Positions 16,163-24,105 of a stretch of 36,356 nt of DNA are shown piece by piece (within the stretch, counting starts at the first letter, position 1; each line of letters opens with the position of its first letter). The DNA is from Limiplasma pullistercoris (GTDB lineage: Bacteria > Bacillota > Clostridia > Christensenellales > Aristaeellaceae). The notes under the pieces were generated by a model. The model was not told where the DNA came from. It made no database searches and saw only the letters and a list, made by a program, of their open reading frames with translations. The stretch spans positions 1-36,356 of the forward strand of contig DVMC01000145.1 of the NCBI GenBank assembly GCA_018715165.1, given 5' to 3'. The position numbers and the translations under genes were made by a program.

Positions 16163-16520
16163 CGGGCGTCACCTCCTCCCGCCAGCACCACGTCCACTGC
16201 ACCGTGTACTGTGTGGTGGCGGTGTCGTACGCGGGCTGATTGTAACCTTTGTCCGACTCTTCCACCATGAAAAATCCATAGGCGTACATGGCCGCGCGGA
16301 TGCGATTCGCCATCTCGGTGGGGTCGATGTCGCTCCAGAGGTTGAGGTAGACAAAGGTGCGATAGGACGTAGTCATATCGTCCTGATGCGACGCCTCGGT
16401 GGTGGTCGTGGAATACACGACATACTGCACGGGCGGGTTCTGGTTCGCGGAGGTCGCGCGCCACACGCCCGCCATGACCGGGATGCCGATGCCCTTGAGC
16501 GCTTCCTGCACATGACGCAT
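16152..16520 (-). CDS. Putative tail completion / tail terminator protein
   Basis: This 122-aa protein sits between head closure and the gp10-like gene, where tail terminator or gp17-like proteins are usually encoded. It begins MRHVQEALKGIGIPVMAGVW and has strands YVVYSTTT, RTFVYLNLWSDID and YTVQWTWCWRE, fitting the small alpha/beta fold of that group. The ATG follows the upstream TAA without a gap (TAAATG). The role rests on position and fold pattern rather than a distinct motif. Confidence 0.72.
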   Translation of the reverse strand: MRHVQEALKGIGIPVMAGVWRATSANQNPPVQYVVYSTTTTEASHQDDMTTSYRTFVYLNLWSDIDPTEMANRIRAAMYAYGFFMVEESDKGYNQPAYDTATTQYTVQWTWCWREEVTPDAP

Positions 16521-16880
16521 TTAACCGCTCACTCCCTTCGACAGGGACGCCTTCAGGCCGAGATAGGTGCGCTTGAACGAATACTCGCCCAGCGTGGAGA
16601 TGTCCCACTTCTCACCCCGGAAGCGCACCCACATGCCGGGCTTGATGTCGTCCCGGTAGCGGATGGTGAAGTTGATGACCTGCTCGGTGTTCATCACGTC
16701 GGCGGCGCGGTAGTGTTGGTTCCCGGCGTCGGTACAGGCGGCCCAGACCTTGCAGACAACCACATCTTTGGGTTCGGGGTAGCCGTTTGCATTGATGCTG
16801 TTCTCGGTATACCCGATCTCCACGAGGTGGCGAAGGTCGCCGGGATGCGGGTCGGACTCGAAGTTTTTGTAGCCGCGCAA
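16521..16880 (-). CDS. Head closure protein (SPP1 gp16-like head-tail joining)
   Basis: This 119-aa protein has the features of the phage head-tail joining family: a DPHPGDLRHLVEIG start, a NANGYPEPKDVVVCKVWA strand pair and a late RFRGEKWDISTLGEY segment. Such proteins close the portal channel after packaging. Position, length and motifs agree, so the call is firm. The 17-bp gap before it holds the ribosome site GGTGAGG. Confidence 0.85.
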   Translation of the reverse strand: MRGYKNFESDPHPGDLRHLVEIGYTENSINANGYPEPKDVVVCKVWAACTDAGNQHYRAADVMNTEQVINFTIRYRDDIKPGMWVRFRGEKWDISTLGEYSFKRTYLGLKASLSKGVSG

Positions 16881-16897
16881 GCGTCCTCACCACCTTT

Positions 16898-17182
16898 TCA
16901 GAACATTTTCTCAGGGTCGCGGTAGGGATAGAGCAGGTTCTCAAACGCCTCGCGCATGGTGGCGTAGGTCTGATGGTCGGGCACGTCGCGGTTTTCATAG
17001 TAGAAACCGACAAACAGCAGTATGGCGAGGCGCACGGGCTGCGGGGCGTCCTCCGCGAACTCCACGCGGCAGAAATCCTCCGCCGCGGCCTGCGCCTGCG
17101 CGATGAGGGACAGGATGAACCCATCTTCCTCATCGTGCTGGATGCGCAGGTGCGCCTTGACTTCGTCTACAGTGACGGACAC
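16898..17182 (-). CDS. Head-tail connector (gp6-like)
   Basis: This 94-aa all-helical protein starts at a GTG (17182) directly after the previous stop. The opening MSVTVDEVKAHLRIQHDEED and the phrase FILSLIAQAQAAAEDFC are characteristic of gp6-like connectors, which form a ring beneath the portal. It is normal in length. A Shine-Dalgarno site is weak, so translation may depend on coupling to the preceding gene. Confidence 0.87.
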   Translation of the reverse strand: MSVTVDEVKAHLRIQHDEEDGFILSLIAQAQAAAEDFCRVEFAEDAPQPVRLAILLFVGFYYENRDVPDHQTYATMREAFENLLYPYRDPEKMF

Positions 17183-17184
17183 GG

Positions 17185-17463
17185 TCAGGCGTCTTCGCCT
17201 TCGGGGGCGGCGGCCATAAGGCCGGCAGTGCGCAGGGCGGCGAGCAGGGCGTTGAAGTTATCCTTCAGTGCGGCGACGGTCGTGGCTTCGCTGTCGGCGA
17301 TGTAGGGCATCGTCGGGCTTGCCGGCGTCGAGGCGGAGGGCAGGTCAAACAACCCCTCCGCGCCCTCGACCGTCGCGCCGGGCAGGAAGGTGAGCTTCCC
17401 GCCGATGACCCACTCGCTGCCGCCGTGGGCGTGGTAGTTTCTGGTGATGTTGGTATTGTTCAT
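17185..17463 (-). CDS. Probable head fibre / capsid decoration protein
   Basis: This 92-aa protein lies directly after the major capsid gene. It has a GSEWVIGGKLTFLPGATVEG segment that resembles the phi29-type head fibre family, then a proline/serine-rich linker and a C-terminal helix (TTVAALKDNFNALLAALR). AGGAGG precedes the ATG. In relatives such proteins sit on the capsid surface and may aid attachment. It could also be a simple structural linker, so the name is tentative. Confidence 0.6.
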   Translation of the reverse strand: MNNTNITRNYHAHGGSEWVIGGKLTFLPGATVEGAEGLFDLPSASTPASPTMPYIADSEATTVAALKDNFNALLAALRTAGLMAAAPEGEDA

Positions 17464-17483
17464 GCGATGCCTCCTTTGCCCGC

Positions 17484-18686
17484 TTACGACGCCTTCATGG
17501 CCAGCACCTTGACCGCCTCAGCCAGCACCAGCTTGCCGTCCACGCGCTCGGAGGACTGGAAGCCCACTTGCCCGGTGGCGGCGTAGAGCTCGTTCAGCCG
17601 CTTGAAGGAACGGCCCTCCCGGTCAGCCACCCAGTAGTAGCCCAGATCGCCGAACAAGATAACTTTGTTGGAAGCGGCGATGGCGGGCATATAGCTGGAG
17701 GTGTAGATCGGGCGGTTGAGCAGCGTATCGGGCTGGCCTGCCGTCAGGCTGGGCTGCCACAGGTAGTCGCCGTTGCCGTTCTTCAGCTTGCGGATGGCCT
17801 TGACGGTCGAATCGTTCATGATGAACACAGCGTTGCGGCGGTAGGGCGCGCGCAGGCTGTAAAACAGGTCGATGACCTCGTCCATGGTGATGGCGGTGGC
17901 GCTGGCGGCGGTGACGCCGGTCTCTGCGCCGCCCGTAGCCGCGAGGATGCCCAGCGGCTTGCCGGTGCCGTTGCCGTTGAAGAACGCATCTTCCTCGGCG
18001 GCTCCGATGCGGCGTGCAAACTCGCGGGCGATGTAGGAAGGCAGGTCGAACACGGAATCGTTGAGCAGTTCCTCCGATACCTTGATCATCGTCGCCAACT
18101 TGTACGCGCCAATGGACACCTGTCCGAAGGAATCGTCGCTCTCGGGGTACGCCGCTTCCTCGTCGATCCACGAAGCTGTGCCCTTGGAAGCCACCACGGG
18201 GATCTTGCGGTCGCCGGAAGAGGTGTGGATCACATGGGCAAACTGCCGGAAGATGTTCTGTTCCTCCAGCGCTTCGATGAGCGTGCGCTCGTATTCATCC
18301 GGCGCGAGATAGCCGCCCTCTGATTCCACGCCGACCTGCAGGGCATTGAGTACCTCGTGCGGCACGGACTTGGCACGCATGGTGCGCCAGAAAGCGGCCT
18401 TGTATTCGTCGGTCGCGCGGCCAGTCTTGCCCGTATCGCCGACCGTGCCGGGTCGCTCGGTGATGGGTTTGCCCAGGGGCTGGTCCAGCTCGCGGTCGAT
18501 GGCGGCCTGACGTTCGAGCCGTTCGATCTCCTTGCCAAGAGCGACCACGTCGGCTTCCATCCTGTCGTAGGTCGCGGCGTCCTCGGCGGAGAGCATGCCG
18601 TCCGCGCCGCGCTTGCTGTCGAGGAACGCTTTGGCGGCGTCCCACGCCTTGGCGCGCTTTTCGCGCAGCTCAAGAATCTGGTTCAT
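17484..18686 (-). CDS. Major capsid protein, HK97 fold
   Basis: This 400-aa precursor makes the capsid shell. Residues 1 to about 100 are a helical scaffolding (delta) domain, removed by the neighbouring protease, opening with MNQILELREKRAKAWDAAKA. The HK97-fold body follows, with SEGGYLAPDEYERTLIEALE, SEELLNDSVFDLPSYIAREF and GAAEEDAFFNGNGTGKPLG, all typical of this superfamily. TGAGGAGG precedes the ATG. The exact cleavage site is not visible. The match is unambiguous for the family. Confidence 0.95.
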   Translation of the reverse strand: MNQILELREKRAKAWDAAKAFLDSKRGADGMLSAEDAATYDRMEADVVALGKEIERLERQAAIDRELDQPLGKPITERPGTVGDTGKTGRATDEYKAAFWRTMRAKSVPHEVLNALQVGVESEGGYLAPDEYERTLIEALEEQNIFRQFAHVIHTSSGDRKIPVVASKGTASWIDEEAAYPESDDSFGQVSIGAYKLATMIKVSEELLNDSVFDLPSYIAREFARRIGAAEEDAFFNGNGTGKPLGILAATGGAETGVTAASATAITMDEVIDLFYSLRAPYRRNAVFIMNDSTVKAIRKLKNGNGDYLWQPSLTAGQPDTLLNRPIYTSSYMPAIAASNKVILFGDLGYYWVADREGRSFKRLNELYAATGQVGFQSSERVDGKLVLAEAVKVLAMKAS

Positions 18687-18699
18687 AATGATTTCCTCC

Positions 18700-19401
18700 T
18701 CAATACTTCAAAAGCGCCAGCCTCTTTTCGAGGTCTGCCGCTTTTACTCGGGGTTCGGGTTTGGGTGCGCGGGCTTTCAGCTTGTTCAGCAGACAATTCA
18801 TGGCCGCTCTGCTGGAATAGAGGAAACTATCCTCCGGCGCAGGCTCTGCTTCCTCCCGCCTAAACATGATCTCGTCGCAGAAGCCCAATTCCAGCGCCTT
18901 GTTCGCGTTCATCCACGTTTCCGCATCCATGAGATGCGAAAGCCGCGCGCGCGACAGGCCGGTCTTGATCTCGTAGGCGTTGATGATGCTCTCCTTGACT
19001 TCGTCCAGCATCTGGATGGCGCGCCGCATTTCCTCGCTGTCGCCCATGGCCACGGTAAGCGGGTTGTGGATCATCATGGTGGACACGGGCGACATGAGTA
19101 CGCGCGTGCCCGCCATGGCGATGACGGAGGCAGCAGAGGCGGCAATGCCATCTACCTTGACGGTGACGTCTCCGGGATAGTCCATGAGCATGTTGTAGAT
19201 CTGTGCCGCAGCCACGCAGTCGCCGCCGGGCGAGTTGATCCAGACTGTCACCGGGCCGGTGCTGGAAAACAATTCGTCTTTGAACAGCGCCGGGGTCACG
19301 TCGTCGTCAAACCAGCTTTCCTCGGCGATGGTGCCTTCCAGCCGCAGCACGCGCGCGTCCGGGACCGTCTCGTCCCGCGCCCAGTTCCAAAACTTTTTCA
19401 T
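18700..19401 (-). CDS. ClpP-like head maturation protease
   Basis: This 233-aa serine protease cleaves the capsid scaffolding domain during prohead maturation. The nucleophile Ser is in GIAASAASVIAMAG, the active-site His in STMMIHNPL, and the oxyanion-side phrase VTVWINSPGGDCVAAAQIYN is typical of the S14 family. The C-terminal 50 residues are Arg/Glu-rich and unconserved. The ATG overlaps the portal stop (ATGA) and has AGGAGG upstream. Gene order portal-protease-capsid is standard. Confidence 0.95.
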   Translation of the reverse strand: MKKFWNWARDETVPDARVLRLEGTIAEESWFDDDVTPALFKDELFSSTGPVTVWINSPGGDCVAAAQIYNMLMDYPGDVTVKVDGIAASAASVIAMAGTRVLMSPVSTMMIHNPLTVAMGDSEEMRRAIQMLDEVKESIINAYEIKTGLSRARLSHLMDAETWMNANKALELGFCDEIMFRREEAEPAPEDSFLYSSRAAMNCLLNKLKARAPKPEPRVKAADLEKRLALLKY

Positions 19402-20642
19402 TTGAGTACCTCCTGCTTTGCATTGTTTCCAGCCGCTGTCATGGTGATGGGGATCATGTTGCCGTTGACGAGGTACAGGTTTCCACCTTCCCCGTCGGAC
19501 AGCGGGTTGAGGTTTTCCAGTTCCCGGATGTCATTGGCGGACATCCAGCCGTTCTGCCGCGCGATGGCGTAGCCCTCCATCCTGGATTTGTAGTCGCCGC
19601 GCATTAGCCCGTCCAGATTGAATTGCACATAAAAGCGGCCCTTCTCCGTCTCCGGGAAGAGCGCGCGGTCCATGGCCTGCTCGATGCGCACCAGCCATGG
19701 GCGGATGGTATGGACGGCAAAGGAGATGTTCTGCGATTCGATATTCGAGAACGTCGCCCGTTCGAGGTCGCCGATCATGTGCGGCGGCACGCGGAAGATG
19801 CGGCAGATCTCCGTGACCTGAAATTTGCGCGTTTCGAGGAACTGCGCAGCGTCGTTGGGGATGCTGATGGGCGTGAAGGTCATGGACTCTTCGAGGATGG
19901 CCACCTTGCCCGAGTTGGCGGAGCCGCCATAGGCCGCGTTCCAGCTCTCCCGCAGGCGCTTGGGGTCTTTGACCGTATTGGGGTGCGTCAGCACGCCGGA
20001 AGGCATCGCGCCATTGCCGAAAAACTTCGAGCCGTATTCTTCGGCGGCGATACTCAGCCCGACCGCACTCTTCTCCAGCGCGATAGGGCTGTAGCCCATG
20101 ACGCCGTCAAAGCCGAGGCCGGGGATGTGCAGGACGTCCGTAGGGTCGAGGCGTACCATGCGGCCCTCGCTGGTGGTATAGGTATAGGTCAGCTTGCCCC
20201 TGCTGTCGCGGTCGACCTCCATGTGGTCGGGCAGCAACGGGTACAGGCCGACGATGCCGTTGCGCCCGGTGCGGAGGATCTGGCAGTACGAGTTGCCCCA
20301 CAAGAGCAGGTGGGAAAGCATCGTTTCCCGCCAGATGAAGGAGGTCATCTCCGGGTTGGGTTCGTCGTGGAGAAGGTGCTGCAGCGGATGCTCCAGCGCC
20401 TTGACGCCGCCCTTGTCGGTGGCCTCAAACACATTGAGGGGCAGGCTGGCCACAGTCTCGGCGATGACGCGCACACAGGCGTAGACGGTGGAGACCTGAA
20501 TGGCAGAGCGCGCGGTGACGCTTTTGCCGGACACACTGCTGCCAAAATAGAACGTTGGCGCGGCGGAGACGGCGTTTTTCGGCAAAACGCGCCTGCCGGG
20601 CTTGTCCCGGGCACGGAAGAGTCGAGTGAATGGGTTTGTCAT
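19398..20642 (-). CDS. Portal protein, HK97 family
   Basis: This 414-aa protein forms the dodecameric portal through which DNA is packaged. It keeps the family stretches STVYACVRVIAETVASLPLN, WRETMLSHLLLWGNSYCQIL, and FRVPPHMIGDLERATFSNIE, the last being the clip/stem signature. The ATG at 20642 is chosen because GGAGG lies 5 nt upstream; a TTG four codons earlier is that ribosome site read as codons. The C-terminus is Asn/Met-rich and overlaps the protease. Confidence 0.95.
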   Translation of the reverse strand: MTNPFTRLFRARDKPGRRVLPKNAVSAAPTFYFGSSVSGKSVTARSAIQVSTVYACVRVIAETVASLPLNVFEATDKGGVKALEHPLQHLLHDEPNPEMTSFIWRETMLSHLLLWGNSYCQILRTGRNGIVGLYPLLPDHMEVDRDSRGKLTYTYTTSEGRMVRLDPTDVLHIPGLGFDGVMGYSPIALEKSAVGLSIAAEEYGSKFFGNGAMPSGVLTHPNTVKDPKRLRESWNAAYGGSANSGKVAILEESMTFTPISIPNDAAQFLETRKFQVTEICRIFRVPPHMIGDLERATFSNIESQNISFAVHTIRPWLVRIEQAMDRALFPETEKGRFYVQFNLDGLMRGDYKSRMEGYAIARQNGWMSANDIRELENLNPLSDGEGGNLYLVNGNMIPITMTAAGNNAKQEVLK

Positions 20643-20654
20643 GAGTACCTCCAA

Positions 20655-20993
20655 TTACAGGCCGCTTCCGGTTTTTCTGTCGTGGCACGCCTTGCACAAC
20701 GGCTGCCAGTTTTGTTTATCCCAGAAGAGCCTCTGGTCGCCCCGATGCGGGACGATGTGGTCGACGACCGTCGCGGGTGCCAGAATACCTTTGGACAGGC
20801 AGTTTGCGCACAGGGGATGCTTTTGCAGAAATTGCCTGCGTGCCCTGCGCCATTTTGCATCATAGCCCCGTTCGGTGGCGTTGCCGCGCAAACGGTCGGG
20901 CGACTCGGAGCTGTGCTCCGGGCAGTATGTGCCGCTCTCGCACAGGTTGGGGCAGCCCGGATAGCGGCATGGCCGTTTGGGGTGTTTCGGCAT
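20655..20993 (-). CDS. HNH endonuclease
   Basis: This 112-aa protein carries two zinc-binding pairs (CRYPGC near the start, CANC and CKAC in the body) around the HNH core VVDHIVPHRGDQRLF ... NWQPLCKACHDRKT. Small HNH nucleases next to terminase genes assist in cutting concatemers at packaging sites in many HK97-like phages. Here it follows TerL instead of preceding TerS, which is a less common position. GGAGG precedes the ATG. Length and residues look intact. Confidence 0.9.
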   Translation of the reverse strand: MPKHPKRPCRYPGCPNLCESGTYCPEHSSESPDRLRGNATERGYDAKWRRARRQFLQKHPLCANCLSKGILAPATVVDHIVPHRGDQRLFWDKQNWQPLCKACHDRKTGSGL

Positions 20994-21025
20994 GACGGCA
21001 GACCTCCATTTTATTAAGTAGAGAC

Positions 21026-23590
21026 TTAGATGAACAGCAGCCCGCGTTCATCGTAGACGCTACCGCCGCCCTGGTTTTTCATGGCGCGGTCCAGCGCCAT
21101 GACCAGCGCCACCGCCCCGTCCACCTTCTCCGTGGACTTCTCTTTGTCGATCTTCAGATTACCAGCCGGGTCGGTCCGCACGAAGGCGTTGTCCATGTTC
21201 CACCGCAGCACCGGGTGCCCGCCGTGGTTGATGTGCCGCTCAAGAACCAGCCGCATCAATTCCTTGGTCGGCGGGGACATGTCCTTGAAGCCCTGTCCGA
21301 AGGGGATCATGGTGAAGCCGTCGTCCTCCAGCGCCTGCACCATCATGGTCGCGTTCCAGCGGTCGTAGGCGATCTCGCGGATGTTGTAGCGCTCGCCCAG
21401 TTGGCAGATGAACTGTTCGATGAAGCCGTAGTGGACGACGTTGCCCTCCGTGGTCTGGATGAAGCCCTGCTTCTTCCACACGTCGTACATGACGTGGTCG
21501 CGCCGCACGCGCAGGGAAAGCGTGTCCTCCGGCAACCAGAAGAACGGCAGCACGGTGTATACGTCACCTCCATCCTCGGGCGGAAATACCAGCACCAGCG
21601 TGGTCAGGTCGCTCGTCGAGGAAAGGTCGAGGCCGGCATAGCAGGCTTTCCCCTCCAGTTCGTAGGGCTCGACCACGCCGCCGCACTCGTCCCACTTGTC
21701 CATGGGCATCCAGCGCACGGACTGTTTCACCCACTGGTTCAAACGCAGTTGCCGGAACATGTTCTCGTCGGCGGGCGTTTCCAGCGCCTTATGGTAGGCG
21801 TCGCGTACCTTGTCGATGGTGATGGTGTGCCCCAGCGATGGGTTGGCCTTGTACCAGTTCTTCTCATCCTGCCAGTCAGCGTCGTCAGGAAGGCCAAAGA
21901 TCACGGGATAGAATCGCGGATCGTGCTTGCGCCCTTCGAGGATGTCCAGCGCCTTCTGGTGGACTTCCCAGCAGATGGAGTTGCGGTCAGTGCCCGCTGT
22001 GGTGAGCAAAAACCACAGCGGTTGTTTGCGCGCGTCGCCGCTGCCCTGCGTCATGACGTCGTAGAGGGCGCGCGTGGGCTGGGTGTGCAGCTCGTCGAAG
22101 ATACAGGCGGACACATTCAGGCCGTGTTTGGTCGCCACCTCGCTGGAGAGTACCTGATAGATGCTCCCTGTTGGCTGGTAGACCATGCGCTTCATGGAGG
22201 GGATGATCTTGATGCGCTTCATGAGCGCCGGGGACTGTTTCACCATGTCCACGGCCACGTCGAATACGATGGCCGCCTGTTGGCGGTCGGAGGCGCAGGA
22301 GTAGACCTCCGCCTTCCATTCATCGTCATTGACCAGCATGTTGAGCGCGATGGCCGCGCCCAACTCGCTGTTGTGCGTCGGTACCATCGACAGCCCGGCG
22401 AGATATTGATGCGAAGGACTGTCCACCTGAATGCAGCGCATCTTCACCCTGTAAGGAAGCGGCTGGATGTCCTGCAGGTAATGAAAACAGGAGCGCGTTT
22501 TCTTCGTGCGCTCCCGCCTGCGGTCATATTTTCTTTTTAGGCGCGACGTGGGCTGATCGTCGAAGGTCGTAAAGCGGATCGTGTATAGCGTCTCGCCGGT
22601 CGGTTCTCCATATCGCAGGGACGGTCCCACGGTCATGGCGTTCTTGACGCCGAGGCTCCAGAGCAGTTCGCGCACGGATTCGGCCAGCTGGCGGATAGTG
22701 CTGACGTATACGCTTTGCGACTTCTCCCTGCTGATACAGCCGTCCGAATCCATGAGCCCCTGAAGAAGCGACCAGCGCTGTCCTTCCGAGGCCCGCAGGT
22801 ATTCTGAAGGAATGGCTTTGTCTCGGAAACTGTCGACCAGTATTGCCTTGAGCGCCGGAATGCGCAGCCTGTGTGAACCCGGCTGCACGACCTCGCTTTT
22901 GATCTCATAGGGGATCTGCGCCCTGACAGCCTCCACATCGGAATCTCGGACAGTGATCTCATAGTCTGTCGAGCTCCCGTTGCCCAGCCAATAGCCCATC
23001 AGGTAGGGATCAATGGGCAGCTCCCGCTCCGGCAATTGCAGCGCGCGTGCCACGGGGATCCGAATTACCGAGCGCTTTCCGGCGTTTCCCGGGTGGCGTC
23101 TGCGGTATTTTGCCGTCCTGTGGTAAATTTCGCCGGAAGTGAGCAGCTTTTCACGCTTACCGTTGTTCGTGACTCCGACGCGCCACAGGTGCCGCTCCCC
23201 GGCTTCAATGCTGCTCCCGTCACGAAAAGTGAGCCGGTAGCAGGTTTCATCGTCAAAGATCTCGCTGAGCGCAACGACGTTACAAGGTCGTCCGCCTTCG
23301 TCAAACACCTGATCACCTACCCGTATATCTTCCATTTGCTTCCAGCCCTGGGGCGTAGGCAGCAAAGTAGACAGGGCGAGGGCTTTCCCCTGCTTCTTCG
23401 GTATTTCGATATATGCAGTCGTGTACTGGCGCATGGTGGGGTCGTCCTCGCGCACGGTGCCGAACACATCCCGGATGATCTTCTCCTGCCATGGCAACAG
23501 TTTGAAGGGCTTGCCGTGAAATTCGCCCTTGGTGTGTCTGAGGCACTGGATGAAGTCGATCACCCGGCGGGCCTTTTTCTCATCGGTCAT
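21026..23590 (-). CDS. Terminase large subunit (TerL) interrupted by an intein
   Basis: The 854-aa reading frame encodes a TerL of 516 residues after removal of a 338-residue intein. The packaging ATPase starts at residue 1; its Walker A reads PKKQGK up to Lys69 and resumes with Ser408-Glu-Leu, giving KKQGKSE once spliced. Walker B is CIFDELH (Asp499-Glu500). The nuclease domain has the catalytic Asp of YAGLDLSS (655), AYDRW (743) and EKVDG (824). It is of the HK97-like Terminase_1 type and packages DNA at the portal. The ATG overlaps the TerS end. Because the intein splits the phosphate-binding loop, no active TerL exists until splicing occurs. Confidence 0.96.
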   Translation of the reverse strand: MTDEKKARRVIDFIQCLRHTKGEFHGKPFKLLPWQEKIIRDVFGTVREDDPTMRQYTTAYIEIPKKQGKALALSTLLPTPQGWKQMEDIRVGDQVFDEGGRPCNVVALSEIFDDETCYRLTFRDGSSIEAGERHLWRVGVTNNGKREKLLTSGEIYHRTAKYRRRHPGNAGKRSVIRIPVARALQLPERELPIDPYLMGYWLGNGSSTDYEITVRDSDVEAVRAQIPYEIKSEVVQPGSHRLRIPALKAILVDSFRDKAIPSEYLRASEGQRWSLLQGLMDSDGCISREKSQSVYVSTIRQLAESVRELLWSLGVKNAMTVGPSLRYGEPTGETLYTIRFTTFDDQPTSRLKRKYDRRRERTKKTRSCFHYLQDIQPLPYRVKMRCIQVDSPSHQYLAGLSMVPTHNSELGAAIALNMLVNDDEWKAEVYSCASDRQQAAIVFDVAVDMVKQSPALMKRIKIIPSMKRMVYQPTGSIYQVLSSEVATKHGLNVSACIFDELHTQPTRALYDVMTQGSGDARKQPLWFLLTTAGTDRNSICWEVHQKALDILEGRKHDPRFYPVIFGLPDDADWQDEKNWYKANPSLGHTITIDKVRDAYHKALETPADENMFRQLRLNQWVKQSVRWMPMDKWDECGGVVEPYELEGKACYAGLDLSSTSDLTTLVLVFPPEDGGDVYTVLPFFWLPEDTLSLRVRRDHVMYDVWKKQGFIQTTEGNVVHYGFIEQFICQLGERYNIREIAYDRWNATMMVQALEDDGFTMIPFGQGFKDMSPPTKELMRLVLERHINHGGHPVLRWNMDNAFVRTDPAGNLKIDKEKSTEKVDGAVALVMALDRAMKNQGGGSVYDERGLLFI
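22370..23383 (-). other. Class 3 intein with LAGLIDADG homing endonuclease in TerL
   Basis: TerL residues 70-407 (338 aa) form an intein. It begins with Ala rather than Cys/Ser (ALALSTLLPTPQGW), and ends VPTHN before the +1 Ser. The class 3 triad is complete: Trp136 in ERHLW (block B:12), Cys386 in MRCIQVDS (block F:4) and Thr405 in PTHN (block G:5). Class 3 inteins use the block F Cys as first nucleophile, consistent with Ala1. The central part is a LAGLIDADG nuclease: motif one YLMGYWLGNGSS (197-207) has Asn204 where catalytic Asp is expected, motif two LLQGLMDSDGCI (275-286) keeps its Asp. The splicing part looks intact; homing activity is doubtful. Confidence 0.93.
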
Positions 23591-24071
23591 CCTGCCAGCC
23601 TCCCTTCAGCAGCTTTTCCATGGGATCTTCCGAGACGTCCTCCGTGCCGCTGCCGCCGGCGATGATGCGCGCGCGGGTAGCGGGGGTCAAGCCAAAGTCC
23701 GAGCAGAAAGACTGCATGATCTTCAGGTTCTGCTGGGCGATGCTGACCTGCGGCACCTGCTGCACATAGCCGGAGGGGGTCTTGAAGATGCTGCCGTGCT
23801 GGGTGATGAACTCCTCGGCTTCCTTCCAGCGGGCATACGCCTGACAGTAGCCCGCGAAAGCCGTCAGGTCGGCCATGGTCAAAACGCCCATCGCCTCCAG
23901 TGAGGACGCCAGGCGCTTCCATTCCTTTTTGGCCTCGGGCAGGAGCCACGATGGGCACTTTAATTCTCCCTTCGGCGGGATGGGCTCGTGGTCGTTGAGC
24001 GGACGTTTGCCCGGGTTGCCCTCCAGCACTTTCAGCGCTGTGGGCTTGGGCTTCCTGCCCCTGGCCGCCAT
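23580..24071 (-). CDS. Terminase small subunit (P27 family)
   Basis: This 163-aa protein recognises the packaging site and recruits TerL. It has the P27 layout: a basic start MAARGRKPKPTALKVLEGNP, a PSWLLPEAKKEWKRLA helix, then AFAGYCQAYARWKEAEEFI and SIAQQNLKIMQSFCSDFGL with the T-P-A-T-R-A-R-I motif. GAGGAGG precedes the ATG. It overlaps TerL by 11 bp. Length is normal. Confidence 0.93.
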   Translation of the reverse strand: MAARGRKPKPTALKVLEGNPGKRPLNDHEPIPPKGELKCPSWLLPEAKKEWKRLASSLEAMGVLTMADLTAFAGYCQAYARWKEAEEFITQHGSIFKTPSGYVQQVPQVSIAQQNLKIMQSFCSDFGLTPATRARIIAGGSGTEDVSEDPMEKLLKGGWQDDR

Positions 24072-24105
24072 GGGTACGCACCTCCTCTCTGTGTTTTTCT
24101 GCGCA

